Positions 7,645 through 15,810 of a stretch of DNA of 64,000 nucleotides are shown piece after piece. Position numbers and translations under genes: made by a program. The notes under the pieces are model-generated. The model ran no database searches, was not told the DNA's origin, and worked only from the letters and a program-made list of their open reading frames with translations. This DNA is from Paenibacillus methanolicus (GTDB lineage Bacteria; Bacillota; Bacilli; Paenibacillales; Paenibacillaceae). Position 1 is the stretch's first letter. Every line of letters starts with the position of its first letter. The stretch covers positions 310,001-374,000 of the forward strand of contig NZ_VNHS01000011.1 in assembly GCF_008124765.1 (NCBI RefSeq), read 5' to 3'.

Positions 7645-9900
7645 TCAAAATTTGACCCGCTGCAGCCGCAGCGCGTTGAGCACGACCGACACCGAACTGA
7701 GCGCCATCGCCGCGCCTGCCAGCCATGGAGCGAGGAAGCCGCTGGCGGCGATCGGGATGCCGATGACGTTATAGGCCAGCGCCCAGAACAGATTTTGCTT
7801 AATATTTGCCATTGTCTTCCTACTCATCAGTATGGCATCCGCGATGCCGTTTAAATCACCGCGCATCAGCGTCACGTCCGCGGCTTCGATCGCCACGTCC
7901 GTCCCGCCGCCGATCGCGATGCCGACGTCCGCCGTCGCCAGCGCCGGGGCATCGTTGATCCCGTCGCCGACCATTGCCACGACCGCGCCGCTCTGCTGCA
8001 GCTTCTTCACTTCCGCCGCCTTGCCCTCTGGCAGCACTTCCGCCAGCACGCGGTCCACGCCCGCTTCCATGGCAATGGCGCGAGCCGTCCGCTCGTTGTC
8101 GCCGGTGATCATGACGACCTCGATGCCCATCGCCTTCAGGCGGGAGACCGCTTCCCGAGACGTCTCGCGGATCGTATCGGCTACGGCGAGCAGCCCGGCC
8201 AGCCGTCCGTCCACCGCGACGAGCATCGCCGTCCGTCCCGCTTCTTCCAATCCGGTCATGTCCGCCAGCAGCGCCGATGCATCGACGCCTTCTTCGGTCA
8301 TCAACTTGCGAGTGCCGATGAGCAGATCATGTCCTTCAACTTTCGCCCGGACGCCATGACCCGGAATCGCTTCGAAATGCTCGACGGCCGGAAGCGCAAT
8401 GCCTCTCTCCTTAATGCCCTCCACGATCGCTTCGGCCAGCGGGTGCTCCGAGTTGCGCTCGGCCGCGCCGATCCAGGACAGCAGCTCGCCGGCCTCCCAA
8501 CGGTTCTCGAGCTTCACGTTCGTCAGTACGGGCTTGCCGTGCGTGATCGTGCCCGTCTTATCGAGAACGACCGTCGTCAGCCGATGCGCGGATTCGAGAT
8601 GCTCGCCGCCTTTGAACAGAATGCCCAGCTCCGCAGCCCGGCCGGAACCGGCCATGATCGACGTCGGCGTCGCGAGCCCCAAGGCGCATGGGCACGCAAT
8701 GACGAGCACCGCGATCGCTTTCTCGAGCGCGCCGGATAAATTGCCGGCATCGATGCCGAAGTACCAGAGCAGGAACACGGCGGCCGCGATCGCAACGACG
8801 ATCGGCACGAAGATGCCGGAGATGGCATCCGCCACGCGCTGGATCGGCGCTTTGGACCCTTGCGCTTCCTCCACGACGCGGATAATTTGGGCCAGCGCCG
8901 TCGCTTTGCCGACTTTGGTCGCTTGCACGGTCAGCACGCCGTTCTTGTTCAGCGTCGCGCCGATGACGGAGTCGCCGGCCCGCTTATCGACCGGGATGCT
9001 CTCTCCGGTCAGCATCGACTCGTCGACCGCGGACGCGCCTTCGAACACGACGCCGTCGACCGGGATCTTCTCGCCCGGACGAACGAGGCACATATCGCCC
9101 GCCAGAACCTGCTCGACCGGGATATCTACTTCTTGACCGTCGCGCAGCACGCGCGCCGTCTTCGCCTGCAAGCCCATCAACTTCTTGATCGCTTCGGAGG
9201 AGCGGCCCTTCGCCAGCGACTCGAACAGTTTGCCGAGCAGAATCAGCGTGATCAGCACGGCGCTCGTCTCGTAATACATCTCCACGCCGCCATGATGATG
9301 CGGGTTCGACGCCGCTTCGAGCGTCAAATACAAGCTGTAGAAATACGCCGCCGACGTCCCGAGCGCGACGAGTACATCCATGTTCGCGCTGCGGCTGCGG
9401 AGCGCCTTGTACGCTCCGGAGTAGAAGCGCGCGCCGACCGCGAACTGCACCGGCGTGGCCAAGGCCAACTGGAACCACGGGTTCATGAACAGCTCCGGCA
9501 CCCACAGCCACGACGTAAAGGAGAAGTGGCCCGCCATCGCCCAGAGCAGCGGGAGCGACAGCAGCGCGGAGATCGCGAACATGAGCTGCTGCTTGCGGAT
9601 CGCCGCCTGCCGCGCATCTCCGCTATCTTCCTGCTCGGCCTTCGGCTTGGCGTGATAGCCCAGCTGCTCCACTTTATTCACGACTTGATCGATCGTTAGT
9701 CCCGATGGCGCGAAAGCCACGTGAGCCGTCTCCATCGCAAAATTGACCGTCGCCTGCTGCATCCCCGGCAGTTTATTCAAACCTTTCTCGATCCGGTTCG
9801 CGCACGCCGCGCACGTCATTCCCTCGATTGCCAAGGTCATTTGCTCGACATCCGGATTCAACTGCTCGCCGCCAGCGTGCGGCATCGCTCTTTCGCCCAT
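7645..9900 (-). CDS. copA: Copper-exporting P1B-type ATPase CopA
   Basis: Pumps Cu(I) out of the cytoplasm. It has one N-terminal heavy-metal domain ([13 protein letters not shown] near residue 25), eight membrane segments, the ion-binding CPC motif ([13 protein letters not shown]), the phosphorylation loop DKTGT, the TGES loop, SEHPLAEAI for ATP binding and [11 protein letters not shown] choose ATG 9900 rather than GTG 9909, because the ribosome site GGAAGGTG overlaps the GTG. That gives 751 residues; many Bacillus CopA proteins carry two metal domains, this one has one. Its own CsoR operator lies at 9934-9950. The His-rich lipoprotein follows 18 bp downstream. Confidence 0.95.
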   Translation of the reverse strand: MGERAMPHAGGEQLNPDVEQMTLAIEGMTCAACANRIEKGLNKLPGMQQATVNFAMETAHVAFAPSGLTIDQVVNKVEQLGYHAKPKAEQEDSGDARQAAIRKQQLMFAISALLSLPLLWAMAGHFSFTSWLWVPELFMNPWFQLALATPVQFAVGARFYSGAYKALRSRSANMDVLVALGTSAAYFYSLYLTLEAASNPHHHGGVEMYYETSAVLITLILLGKLFESLAKGRSSEAIKKLMGLQAKTARVLRDGQEVDIPVEQVLAGDMCLVRPGEKIPVDGVVFEGASAVDESMLTGESIPVDKRAGDSVIGATLNKNGVLTVQATKVGKATALAQIIRVVEEAQGSKAPIQRVADAISGIFVPIVVAIAAAVFLLWYFGIDAGNLSGALEKAIAVLVIACPCALGLATPTSIMAGSGRAAELGILFKGGEHLESAHRLTTVVLDKTGTITHGKPVLTNVKLENRWEAGELLSWIGAAERNSEHPLAEAIVEGIKERGIALPAVEHFEAIPGHGVRAKVEGHDLLIGTRKLMTEEGVDASALLADMTGLEEAGRTAMLVAVDGRLAGLLAVADTIRETSREAVSRLKAMGIEVVMITGDNERTARAIAMEAGVDRVLAEVLPEGKAAEVKKLQQSGAVVAMVGDGINDAPALATADVGIAIGGGTDVAIEAADVTLMRGDLNGIADAILMSRKTMANIKQNLFWALAYNVIGIPIAASGFLAPWLAGAAMALSSVSVVLNALRLQRVKF

Positions 9901-9933
9901 CGGGATCACCTTCCGTATCTATAGTAACGAACC

Positions 9934-9950
9934 ATACCCCTGTAGGGTAT
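9934..9950 (-). promoter_or_regulatory. CsoR operator upstream of copA
   Basis: ATACCCCTGTAGGGTAT is a near-perfect inverted repeat of the known CsoR consensus (TACCC...GGGTA). It sits 34 bp upstream of the copA start and just upstream of a TACTAT -10-like element. CsoR released by Cu(I) would derepress copA. Confidence 0.85.
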
Positions 9951-10010
9951 AAATTCGGGCTAAATGTAGGAGCCGCCTCTTCCGAGGCCAGCTCCCTATG
10001 CCAAAGCCGG

Positions 10011-10214
10011 TTACACCACGTCGTAACCTTGATCCTCAATCGCTTCCTTGATCGCGCTAAGCGACACTTTCGACGCGTCGAATTCGACGGTGACGGATTT
10101 GCCGGCCAGATCGACCTTCGCTTCCGCGTTGCCCAGCTTCTTCACGGCGCCCTCGACCGAGTTTACGCAATGTCCGCAGGACATGCCTTCCACTTTCAAC
10201 GTTTCTCGCTGCAT
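10011..10214 (-). CDS. copZ: Copper chaperone CopZ
   Basis: A 67-residue cytosolic heavy-metal-associated domain that carries Cu(I) to CopA and CsoR. The Cu-binding loop M11-S-C13-G-H-C16 is intact, and the length is the family's usual one. It lies 18 bp downstream of csoR and upstream of copA, from which it is separated by 110 bp containing the copA operator. It is therefore transcribed with csoR and possibly also reads through into copA. Confidence 0.95.
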   Translation of the reverse strand: MQRETLKVEGMSCGHCVNSVEGAVKKLGNAEAKVDLAGKSVTVEFDASKVSLSAIKEAIEDQGYDVV

Positions 10215-10232
10215 CGTACAGCCCTCCGCTTC

Positions 10233-10583
10233 TTATTTCATCAATTTCTTCACGGTAATGAGCAGCTCGTCGATAACATCGTCGTCGCCCGCTTGAATCC
10301 GCTCGATGACGCAGCTCTTCATGTGACCTTCCAGCAGCAGCTTGCCGACGCTGTTGAGCGCCGATTGAATCGCCGCGATCTGGTTCAGCACGTCGTCGCA
10401 GTAGGCATCCCGGTCGATCAAGCCTTTCACCCCGCGAATTTGCCCTTCGATCCGGTTCAGACGCGAGATCAAATTCGACTTCGTTTTGTCCGAATGATGG
10501 CTCTTGCGCTCGCCGCCGGAGCCGTGATCGCACGCCTCGTGCACGCACTCCGCAGTGACTTCGTTGTTATCTTCCATGTTCAT
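10233..10583 (-). CDS. csoR: Copper-sensing transcriptional repressor CsoR
   Basis: All-helical DUF156-family repressor that leaves DNA when it binds Cu(I). The Cu ligands are present at the expected spacing: Cys62 (AYCDDVLNQ), His87 and Cys91 (GHMKSC). The first 30 residues are an unusual extension rich in Asp, His and Cys (VTAECVHEACDH) that could add a metal site; this is inference. Start ATG 10583 follows GAGGTGAG. The gene leads csoR-copZ and is autoregulated through an operator inside its promoter spacer (10606-10635). Confidence 0.94.
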   Translation of the reverse strand: MNMEDNNEVTAECVHEACDHGSGGERKSHHSDKTKSNLISRLNRIEGQIRGVKGLIDRDAYCDDVLNQIAAIQSALNSVGKLLLEGHMKSCVIERIQAGDDDVIDELLITVKKLMK

Positions 10584-10605
10584 AGCATGCTCACCTCGTG
10601 AATCA

Positions 10606-10635
10606 AATATACAATACCCCCCAAGGGTATGTCAA
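10606..10635 (-). promoter_or_regulatory. csoR-copZ promoter with CsoR operator in the spacer
   Basis: Minus-strand TTGACA (10630-10635), 18-bp spacer, TATATT (10606-10611). The CsoR inverted repeat ATACCCCCCAAGGGTAT (10614-10630) fills the spacer, so bound CsoR would block RNA polymerase directly. Confidence 0.88.
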
Positions 10636-11076
10636 CGGGCGAAATGAACTTTTTCAAGCCTATTTCCATATACGCTGTCCGTTCCCCGCCCCGGTTATGT
10701 ATATGGATTCGTTCAGTCGGTTATTCGCCTCGCAAGCGCCGTGCTTTCGTGCCTTATCAGTTGAACAGCCGCAGGAGAACTAGCAGCTTGATCGCAACGA
10801 CTACCTGCTATCTCGGTCTATAGAGGATTGGCAGGCGTGGAAAAAGACAGGTTTCCGGTACACCCCCGGGGTATTCATGAACATCCCGCATTGGGTAGCT
10901 GGTTCTTTCCACGAGAGCTTCGGCATCAATGCGAGAGAAGTAACCCACGATCGCGCGATGAGGGAGAACGCTCAACTATGCGCAGCTAGGTCATTTAGCC
11001 GCAAGAAAAACACTACGCCAATATCCCGCTCAACCGACTTATTAGACAGTAGCTCGATCCCCTCGTAAAATAACTA
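10636..11076. other. Noncoding stretch between csoR and the MBL hydrolase promoter
   Basis: No convincing gene is visible. At 10859-10875 the sequence TACACCCCCGGGGTATT resembles a degraded CsoR half-operator, but the short frame after it (from 10877) has no ribosome site. Confidence 0.5.
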
Positions 11077-11105
11077 TTGACAAATTTAAATATGTATGTT
11101 ATAAT
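11077..11105 (+). promoter_or_regulatory. Consensus sigma-A promoter of the MBL-fold hydrolase
   Basis: TTGACA (11077-11082), 17-bp spacer, TATAAT (11100-11105), both hexamers perfect. It sits in an AT-rich island. The start codon is about 80 bp downstream. Confidence 0.92.
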
Positions 11106-11187
11106 AAAATATTTTGTTTACAAGATGAAGTTTTGCCGGTATCCTTATAGTCTGAGAACACCCATTCCGACTATTGGAGGCGATTAT

Positions 11188-11931
11188 ATGCATCATTCCA
11201 ATCCAGTCACCATGCTTACCCTCACTGCTCACTTGCTCGGCGAAGAGCGCACGATCCATCCCGTGCTGCTTCGGGACGGCGATTCCGCCGCGCTTGTCGA
11301 CGCCGGTTATCCCGGCCAGCTCCCGCTATTGGAGCAAGCGCTCCGAGACTCCGGCGTATCGCTCCAACAGTTAACCGCGGTCATCGTCACGCACCAAGAT
11401 ATCGATCATATCGGCGGTTTACCAGGGCTGCTGCAGGCCGCGCCGAATCCGCTCGAGGTGCTGGCCCATCCGTTCGAACAACCGTTCATCGAAGGCCGTC
11501 AGACGCTGCTCAAGTTTAGCGGCGATGCATTGAAAGACATCGACAGCTGGCCTGAAGAAATGAGTGCCCCGTTCAAACGGCTGCTCGCCAATCCGCCGCG
11601 CGCCGATGTCACCGGGCTTCTGCTTGGCGGCGAGACGCTTCCCTACGGAGGGGGCGTCACCGTGATTCCAACGCCGGGTCACACGCCAGGTCACATTAGC
11701 TTGTATCATCCCGTCAGTAAAACACTAATCGCCGTCGATGCCCTGATCATCGAAGACGGAGAGCTGCAAATCTCCCCGCCGTCGCTGACGTGGGATATGC
11801 AAGCCGCCATCCAGTCCGTCCGCGAGCTGTGCCGCTACGACATCGAGACCGTCATTTGCTACCACGGAGGCTTATACGCCGGCAATGCCAGCGAGCGCCT
11901 GAGAGAACTGGCCATGCTGCCCGCACAATAG
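11188..11931 (+). CDS. MBL-fold metallo-hydrolase
   Basis: Metallo-beta-lactamase-fold enzyme of 247 residues with the dinuclear metal motif TH69-Q-D71-I-D73-H74-IGG and a second histidine in TPGHTPGHISLY (about 168-179). Later metal ligands are D195 (AVDALI) and H226 (CYHGG). The start ATG 11188 follows GGAGGCGATT; an earlier ATG at 11077 overlaps the promoter. Substrate cannot be read from sequence; relatives include lactonases, glyoxalase II-like and RNA-processing enzymes. It is expressed as a single gene from a very strong promoter. Confidence 0.85.
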   Translation: MHHSNPVTMLTLTAHLLGEERTIHPVLLRDGDSAALVDAGYPGQLPLLEQALRDSGVSLQQLTAVIVTHQDIDHIGGLPGLLQAAPNPLEVLAHPFEQPFIEGRQTLLKFSGDALKDIDSWPEEMSAPFKRLLANPPRADVTGLLLGGETLPYGGGVTVIPTPGHTPGHISLYHPVSKTLIAVDALIIEDGELQISPPSLTWDMQAAIQSVRELCRYDIETVICYHGGLYAGNASERLRELAMLPAQ

Positions 11932-12006
11932 AAGCTCCGGAGTGCGCGTTCCATCCAACCTTATACAAATCTAAAGGGAACGAAACGCCTTCGCCTCCTG
12001 CCCGTA

Positions 12007-12015
12007 TGCTACAAT
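12007..12015 (+). promoter_or_regulatory. Extended -10 element upstream of yvbH
   Basis: TGCTACAAT, an extended -10 (TGn plus TACAAT), 46 bp before the yvbH start. No good -35 is present, as is often the case with extended -10 promoters. Confidence 0.5.
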
Positions 12016-12060
12016 AAGCAATGCACACCACTCATGGGTCAACCAAGGAGGAACGGGTAG

Positions 12061-12675
12061 ATGTTTGGAAAAGTAGCTGCCGATATGCTCGGCCTAAGCG
12101 ATGTAGGCGCGGTCATTCGCCCCGAGAACTACGACAAGGTGGATGCGGACGATTACGTCTTCCACGAAGACAACGAGAAAATTTTCTTCCTGATCAAGTC
12201 CAAAGCCGACGAATACTGCTTCACGAACCTGGCTCTTATTCATCTGAACGGCACAAGCGCCATGAGCAAGAAACGGACGCTGGAGCGACATCCGTACGCC
12301 ACGCACCGCATCTCCAACGTCACGCTGGAGACGGCCGGCACGGTCGACCTCGACGTCGAGATCAAATTCACGATCGGCAGCACGACGCTCTCGATCGACG
12401 TCCATAAGAAACATATCGAAGAAGTGAAAGACCTGTACAAGGCGCTGCTCCGCATCGCCGAGATTACGCATGAGAACGAAATCGCGCTCGACTTCGCCCG
12501 CCAAAGCCTGGACATGGCCGCCTCGACGGTCAGCAACATCCAGAAAGCCGACATCAACGTCGCCGAGCAGTTCAATGCGATCAACCAATCCGCGTTCGAC
12601 TGGCTGTCCGCGGCGCAGAAGCAATATAAGGTGAAGGATTATACTCACGTGTTCGAGCGGTACATTAACCGTTAA
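12061..12675 (+). CDS. yvbH: Bacterial PH-domain protein YvbH
   Basis: A 204-residue cytosolic protein of the YvbH type, the same length as the Bacillus homologue. Residues about 5-125 form a bacterial pleckstrin-homology domain of beta strands (KIFFLIKSKADEYCFTNLALIHL onward), followed by a helical YvbH extension. No membrane segment is present. The start ATG follows AAGGAGGAAC. The function of the family is not established. It is monocistronic, with a strong bidirectional hairpin downstream. Confidence 0.85.
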   Translation: MFGKVAADMLGLSDVGAVIRPENYDKVDADDYVFHEDNEKIFFLIKSKADEYCFTNLALIHLNGTSAMSKKRTLERHPYATHRISNVTLETAGTVDLDVEIKFTIGSTTLSIDVHKKHIEEVKDLYKALLRIAEITHENEIALDFARQSLDMAASTVSNIQKADINVAEQFNAINQSAFDWLSAAQKQYKVKDYTHVFERYINR

Positions 12676-12726
12676 TAGGGCCAAACGATTGTCGCCGAGC
12701 TGTCGGCGAGAGCGTTTTTGACAAGG

Positions 12727-12761
12727 AAGACCGTGTTCCTCCCGCGAGGACACGGTCTTTT
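12727..12761. terminator. Bidirectional terminator between yvbH and a small membrane gene
   Basis: AAGACCGTGT pairs with ACACGGTCTT, with T-rich sequence on the plus side (TTTTG). It lies between two convergent genes. Confidence 0.75.
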
Positions 12762-12768
12762 GCGCTCC

Positions 12769-13014
12769 CTACTTCCATACCGTCACGATGAGCACGCCCG
12801 CCATCGACGCGGCGAAAGCGGCGATAAAAAAGTAGCCGAACAGGCGGACGGGGCCCGGCATCGCCTGCCAATCGACCGGGCGCGGCGGTCCGCCGCCCTC
12901 GATCCGCTGGCTGTCCCTCAGTTGCTCCAACGCATGCGCTTCATCCAGCAGGTTTTGTCCGACTTGTTCCGACGGCTGCGTCGGATGCATGAGGAAAAGT
13001 TCCATCCCTTCCAT
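12769..13014 (-). CDS. Small single-pass membrane protein, unknown function
   Basis: An 81-residue product with a polar, Gln/Glu-rich N-terminal half and one C-terminal membrane segment (about 57-79, RLFGYFFIAAFAASMAGVLI). It is a likely tail-anchored protein with a cytosolic N-terminus. GGAGGCGA precedes the start; ATG 13014 is only 3 nt from it, so the second ATG (13005, residue 4) may be the real start. No family recognised. It is convergent with yvbH and divergent from thpR. Confidence 0.6.
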   Translation of the reverse strand: MEGMELFLMHPTQPSEQVGQNLLDEAHALEQLRDSQRIEGGGPPRPVDWQAMPGPVRLFGYFFIAAFAASMAGVLIVTVWK

Positions 13015-13170
13015 TCGCCTCCTCGAACCCGTTCTGCAGGAACGGCGTACATGCCTTATTTTACCATTCCCTTCTATAGGTTAAACGACTTTCGTCTATG
13101 AATGGTTGCAACCTTGCACGCCTGAATAACCGTTGACGGGGTATCCTATCCTGAGAAGGAGGTGATGCGC

Positions 13171-13773
13171 ATGACGGAATCGCACCGTCTGTTCGTCGCG
13201 GTCTCGATACCCAAGCCGATCAAATCGGGCATCGCCGATTGGTGCTCGCCGATCGCGCGCGAGCTGCCTTTTCGCAAATGGACGCATCCGGAGGACCTGC
13301 ATATAACGCTGCAGTTTCTTGGCAACACGGAGACTGACCGCTTGGACCAGGTATCGCGAAAGCTCGCCGCCGTCGTGGCCTTGCACGAAGGTCCCGCGCT
13401 CTCGCTGACGATCGAGTCGCTCGGCACCTTCGGCCGACCGACAACGCCAGCCATTCTATGGGCGGGTATCGGCGGGGAAGGCGCCGTTCCGCTGCACGGC
13501 ATTCAGCGCCGCGTGGCAGACGCCATGAAGAGCATCGGATTCGCGCCCGACAACCGGCCTTTCCACCCGCATCTGACCGTGGCTCGCGAATATCGAGGCG
13601 AAACGCCCTTGCAGGCAGAGGCGCTTGAACGCTTCGGATCTCCCGCCGACCCGCGCGGTCGGCCGTTCGTTTGGGAGGCCGCGGATATCATGCTCTACCG
13701 CAGTCATCTGAACCGCAAGCCGATGTATGAGCCATTAGCCCGCTTCCCGCTCGGACAGGCCCGTGGCGGATAG
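13171..13773 (+). CDS. thpR: RNA 2',3'-cyclic phosphodiesterase ThpR (LigT family)
   Basis: 2H-phosphoesterase of 200 residues that opens 2',3'-cyclic phosphates at RNA ends. Both catalytic HxTx motifs are present: H44-I-T-L in DLHITLQFLG and H134-L-T-V in HPHLTVAREY. GTG 13162, ATG 13165 and ATG 13171 are in frame; AAGGAGG ends at 13162, so ATG 13171 has the best spacing (8 nt). The gene stands alone and converges on the IF-3 paralogue through a shared hairpin. Confidence 0.9.
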   Translation: MTESHRLFVAVSIPKPIKSGIADWCSPIARELPFRKWTHPEDLHITLQFLGNTETDRLDQVSRKLAAVVALHEGPALSLTIESLGTFGRPTTPAILWAGIGGEGAVPLHGIQRRVADAMKSIGFAPDNRPFHPHLTVAREYRGETPLQAEALERFGSPADPRGRPFVWEAADIMLYRSHLNRKPMYEPLARFPLGQARGG

Positions 13774-13859
13774 TCCTAGCCTCTCGTATTCGATCTAGCT
13801 CCCCTCGTTGGGTCGCAAGCTTCGGGAAGCATGTACGGCAAGCCTACAGCATGAACACA

Positions 13860-13897
13860 AAGGCCGATTCCCACACCTGCGACGCGGAATCGGCCTT
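13860..13897. terminator. Shared terminator of thpR and the IF-3 paralogue
   Basis: Perfect 12-bp stem AAGGCCGATTCC/GGAATCGGCCTT with a 14-nt loop, followed on the plus strand by CTTCTTT. Confidence 0.8.
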
Positions 13898-13917
13898 CTT
13901 CTTTACTTCTTTTCGCC

Positions 13918-14409
13918 TTACTTCGGATTCACTTTCACGGCCGCCTGCTTGCCGCTTACTTGGATGCCGCTCTCGCGCGTGCCGAACGCGGCCAGCTCCT
14001 TGGTCAGCCGCTCCAGCAGTTCGCGCGCCTGCTGTCCTTCCTTGCTGCCGGATAGCTTCACGACGAACTGCACGGCATCGCCGGACCCGAGGAGTTTCTC
14101 GGCCTGCCGCTTCTTCGTGTCGTAATCATGCTCCTCGATATGAGGCGTCAGGCGCAGCTCCTTCACCTTCGCGCCTTGCTCCTGCCGGCGCCCCGCCTGC
14201 TTGTCCTTCTGCGCTTGCGCCTTGGCCGCGCCCGCTCCGACCAGCTTGCACGGCGGAGGGCTGCTCATCAGCGACGTGCACACCAAGTCGACCTTCAGCT
14301 TCTTCGCCAGCGCAAGCGCCTCCTCGCGGGAGACCACGCCGAGATCTTCGCCGTCTACGCCGGTGAGATGTACCTCCGACGCTTTGATTTTCTCGTTCAT
14401 AATAAGCAT
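13918..14409 (-). CDS. Divergent translation initiation factor IF-3 paralogue
   Basis: A 163-residue protein with both IF-3 domains: the N-terminal domain (MNEKIKASEVHLTGVDGEDLG, with PPPCKL in place of the usual PPVCRIMD) and, after a Gln/Lys-rich linker, the C-terminal domain (KELRLTPHIEEHDYDTKKRQAEKLL). The N-domain core and the linker are less conserved than in canonical IF-3, and the C-terminus is shorter. The usual rpmI-rplT neighbours are absent and the start is ATG, not AUU/AUA, so this is probably an accessory second copy and not the housekeeping infC. Start ATG 14409 follows GGAGG at 9-nt spacing; ATG 14400 is an alternative. A 12-bp inverted repeat brackets the ribosome site (14395-14447). 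Confidence 0.8.
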   Translation of the reverse strand: MLIMNEKIKASEVHLTGVDGEDLGVVSREEALALAKKLKVDLVCTSLMSSPPPCKLVGAGAAKAQAQKDKQAGRRQEQGAKVKELRLTPHIEEHDYDTKKRQAEKLLGSGDAVQFVVKLSGSKEGQQARELLERLTKELAAFGTRESGIQVSGKQAAVKVNPK

Positions 14410-14447
14410 ATTGCTTGTCCTCCAGCTGTTTTGTTCTTATTATGAAC
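14395..14447 (-). promoter_or_regulatory. Inverted repeat enclosing the ribosome site of the IF-3 paralogue
   Basis: GTTCATAATAAG (14395-14406) and CTTATTATGAAC (14436-14447) are perfect 12-bp reverse complements. In the mRNA the 5' arm lies upstream of GGAGG, and the 3' arm is codons 2-5. The 29-nt loop holds the ribosome site and ends with the start AUG. It may be a translational switch. Confidence 0.75.
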
Positions 14448-14560
14448 GATAGCCTCCTCCCCGTCGAGGACCCGTCGAGGTCGAGGGTGCACGGGCCAAC
14501 GCTGAATTACGCCATAGAACGGAGTTTTCCTTTCCCGCTAGTAAACGTTCATTCGCTACA

Positions 14561-14630
14561 CTATGGGTTACTCCTCATAATCATAAAACGCTGCCTGTCC
14601 TCCCACCGTTTCCCCTTATTACGAACAATC
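14561..14630 (-). repeat. Degenerate second copy of the IF-3 paralogue leader with a seven-codon frame
   Basis: Read on the minus strand, this copies the leader at 14395-14447: GTTCGTAATAAG, an A-rich patch, GGAGGACAGGCA, then ATGATTATGAGG. It is followed by a stop after seven codons (MIMRSNP, 14561-14584). The 3' arm of the inverted repeat has diverged. It lies about 115 bp upstream of the intact copy. Confidence 0.65.
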
Positions 14631-14684
14631 TCGCCTTCCGCTGTCGAGACGGACGATCCGCACATCGGCAACGGGGCGCCCATA

Positions 14685-14693
14685 TGATATAAT
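14685..14693 (+). promoter_or_regulatory. Extended -10 promoter of the hemolysin III gene
   Basis: TGATATAAT gives TGn plus a perfect TATAAT (14688-14693). The -35 position (TCGGCA) is poor. Confidence 0.65.
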
Positions 14694-14774
14694 AGACGGA
14701 AAGAAGGCGCCCGGACGGGCTGCCTCGCCTTGTACATGTCCCTTGTTAATTATGAAGGAAGCGGAGTGAATCGG

Positions 14775-15422
14775 ATGGCCAATACGTATACCTACAGCCG
14801 CCGGGAAGAGGTCGCCAACGCCATCACCCATGGCATCGGCGCGCTTCTGAGCGTCGCGGCGCTCGTGCTGCTCATCGTCTACGCCAGCCTGCACGGCACG
14901 GCCTGGCATGTCGTCAGCTTTACCATTTTCGGCTCCACCATGCTGCTGCTCTACACGGCCTCCACCCTCGTGCACAGTTTCCCGGAGGGACGGCTGAAAG
15001 ACTTCTTCGAAATCATGGACCACTCGTCCATTTACTTGTTCATCGCCGGGACGTACACCCCGATCCTGTTCGGCATTCTGCGCGGCCCGCTCGGCTGGAC
15101 GCTGTTCGGACTCGTCTGGGGCATCGCGCTCGTCGGCGTCGTGTTCAAATCGTTCTTCACCAAACGATTCCTCTTCACGTCCACGCTCTTCTACATTCTG
15201 ATGGGCTGGCTGATCGTGTTCGCCTGGGGGCCGCTCACCGAAAGCCTGCCGGCCGGAGGACTGAACCTGCTCATAGCGGGCGGCATTTGCTATACTGTCG
15301 GTACCGTCTTCTACGTCTGGCGCGGCTTCCCATACCACCACGCGGTATGGCATCTATTCGTGCTGGCCGGCTCCATACTGCACTTCTTCTCGGTGCTGCT
15401 GTATATGCTGCCGCCGTCCTAG
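14775..15422 (+). CDS. Hemolysin III / PAQR-family membrane protein
   Basis: Seven-helix membrane protein of 215 residues in the HlyIII/YqfA family. It has the family's metal-site motifs: ITHGIGALLS in the first helix, MDHSSIYLFIAGTYTPI in the middle, and HAVWHLFVLAGSILHFFSVL in the last helix. The start ATG 14775 lies 8 nt after GGAG; earlier in-frame starts have no ribosome site. The physiological role of bacterial members is poorly defined (membrane lipid or fluidity homeostasis in B. subtilis YqfA). It is a single gene with its own promoter and terminator. Confidence 0.88.
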   Translation: MANTYTYSRREEVANAITHGIGALLSVAALVLLIVYASLHGTAWHVVSFTIFGSTMLLLYTASTLVHSFPEGRLKDFFEIMDHSSIYLFIAGTYTPILFGILRGPLGWTLFGLVWGIALVGVVFKSFFTKRFLFTSTLFYILMGWLIVFAWGPLTESLPAGGLNLLIAGGICYTVGTVFYVWRGFPYHHAVWHLFVLAGSILHFFSVLLYMLPPS

Positions 15423-15455
15423 ACCGCCGTCAGTTAACCAGCGCCGGTTCGCCGC

Positions 15456-15499
15456 TAATCCCGTTTCGCCGCTTCTACCGCGGCGCGCGGGATTTTTTT
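15456..15499 (+). terminator. Terminator after the hemolysin III gene
   Basis: ATCCCG/CGGGAT outer stem with an inner CGCCGC/GCGGCG stem, followed by seven Ts. The rest of 15500-15680 is AT-rich with nothing recognised. Confidence 0.82.
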
Positions 15500-15681
15500 G
15501 CGCCCCGCCCAATAAAATCGACCACCCTCTCGCATCCCCATGCATCCGCAAATGAAACCAACTATCGGTATTTTACGTCATTTTACCTACCAACATATCC
15601 TATCAAGCGCAAGAAATCGCAGCGGAATCCTCGAATAATCCCAAACTCTCTCTCCATAATGGTATGTTTTCTCACTCATTA

Positions 15682-15710
15682 TTGACGCGAATTCGAATTT
15701 GGATTATTAT
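15682..15710 (+). promoter_or_regulatory. Sigma-A promoter of the riboswitch-deaminase unit
   Basis: TTGACG (15682-15687), 17-bp spacer, TATTAT (15705-15710). Predicted transcription start is near 15717, just ahead of the aptamer. Confidence 0.8.
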
Positions 15711-15739
15711 GACATCAACAACGGCAAACTGAATATGTC

Positions 15740-15810
15740 TTTTTCGTATAACCTTAATAATCGGATTAAGGGTCTCTACTTAGAAACCGTAAATTTCTAG
15801 CTACGAAAAA
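15740..15810 (+). ncRNA. Purine-riboswitch aptamer, candidate 8-oxoguanine variant
   Basis: Three-way-junction aptamer. P1 is TTTTTCGTA (15740-15748) with TACGAAAAA (15802-15810). P2 is CCTTAAT (15752-15758) with ATTAAGG (15765-15771), and its loop is AATCGG. J2/3 is GTCTCTAC (15772-15779), where the guanine class normally has GTTTCTAC. P3 is TAGAAA (15781-15786) with TTTCTA (15794-15799), and its loop CCGTAAA carries the CC that can kiss the GG of L2. The specificity position before TACG is C (15801), as in guanine-type and not adenine-type aptamers. From memory, a rare guanine-riboswitch variant confined to Paenibacillaceae and always upstream of 8-oxoguanine deaminase genes senses 8-oxoguanine; the context here matches. 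Ligand identity is inference. Confidence 0.88.

Noticed and set aside
6193-7854. A 553-codon plus-strand frame over the repeats, lipoprotein and copA end
   Set aside because: It runs antisense to two clear genes and is Arg/His-rich in the way expected of a shadow; no family match is visible.
10877-11068. A 63-codon frame after the degraded CsoR-like site
   Set aside because: No ribosome site and no recognisable domain.
13918-14409. Calling this gene the housekeeping infC
   Set aside because: Divergent core, ATG start and lack of rpmI-rplT point to a paralogue; the housekeeping copy would be elsewhere.
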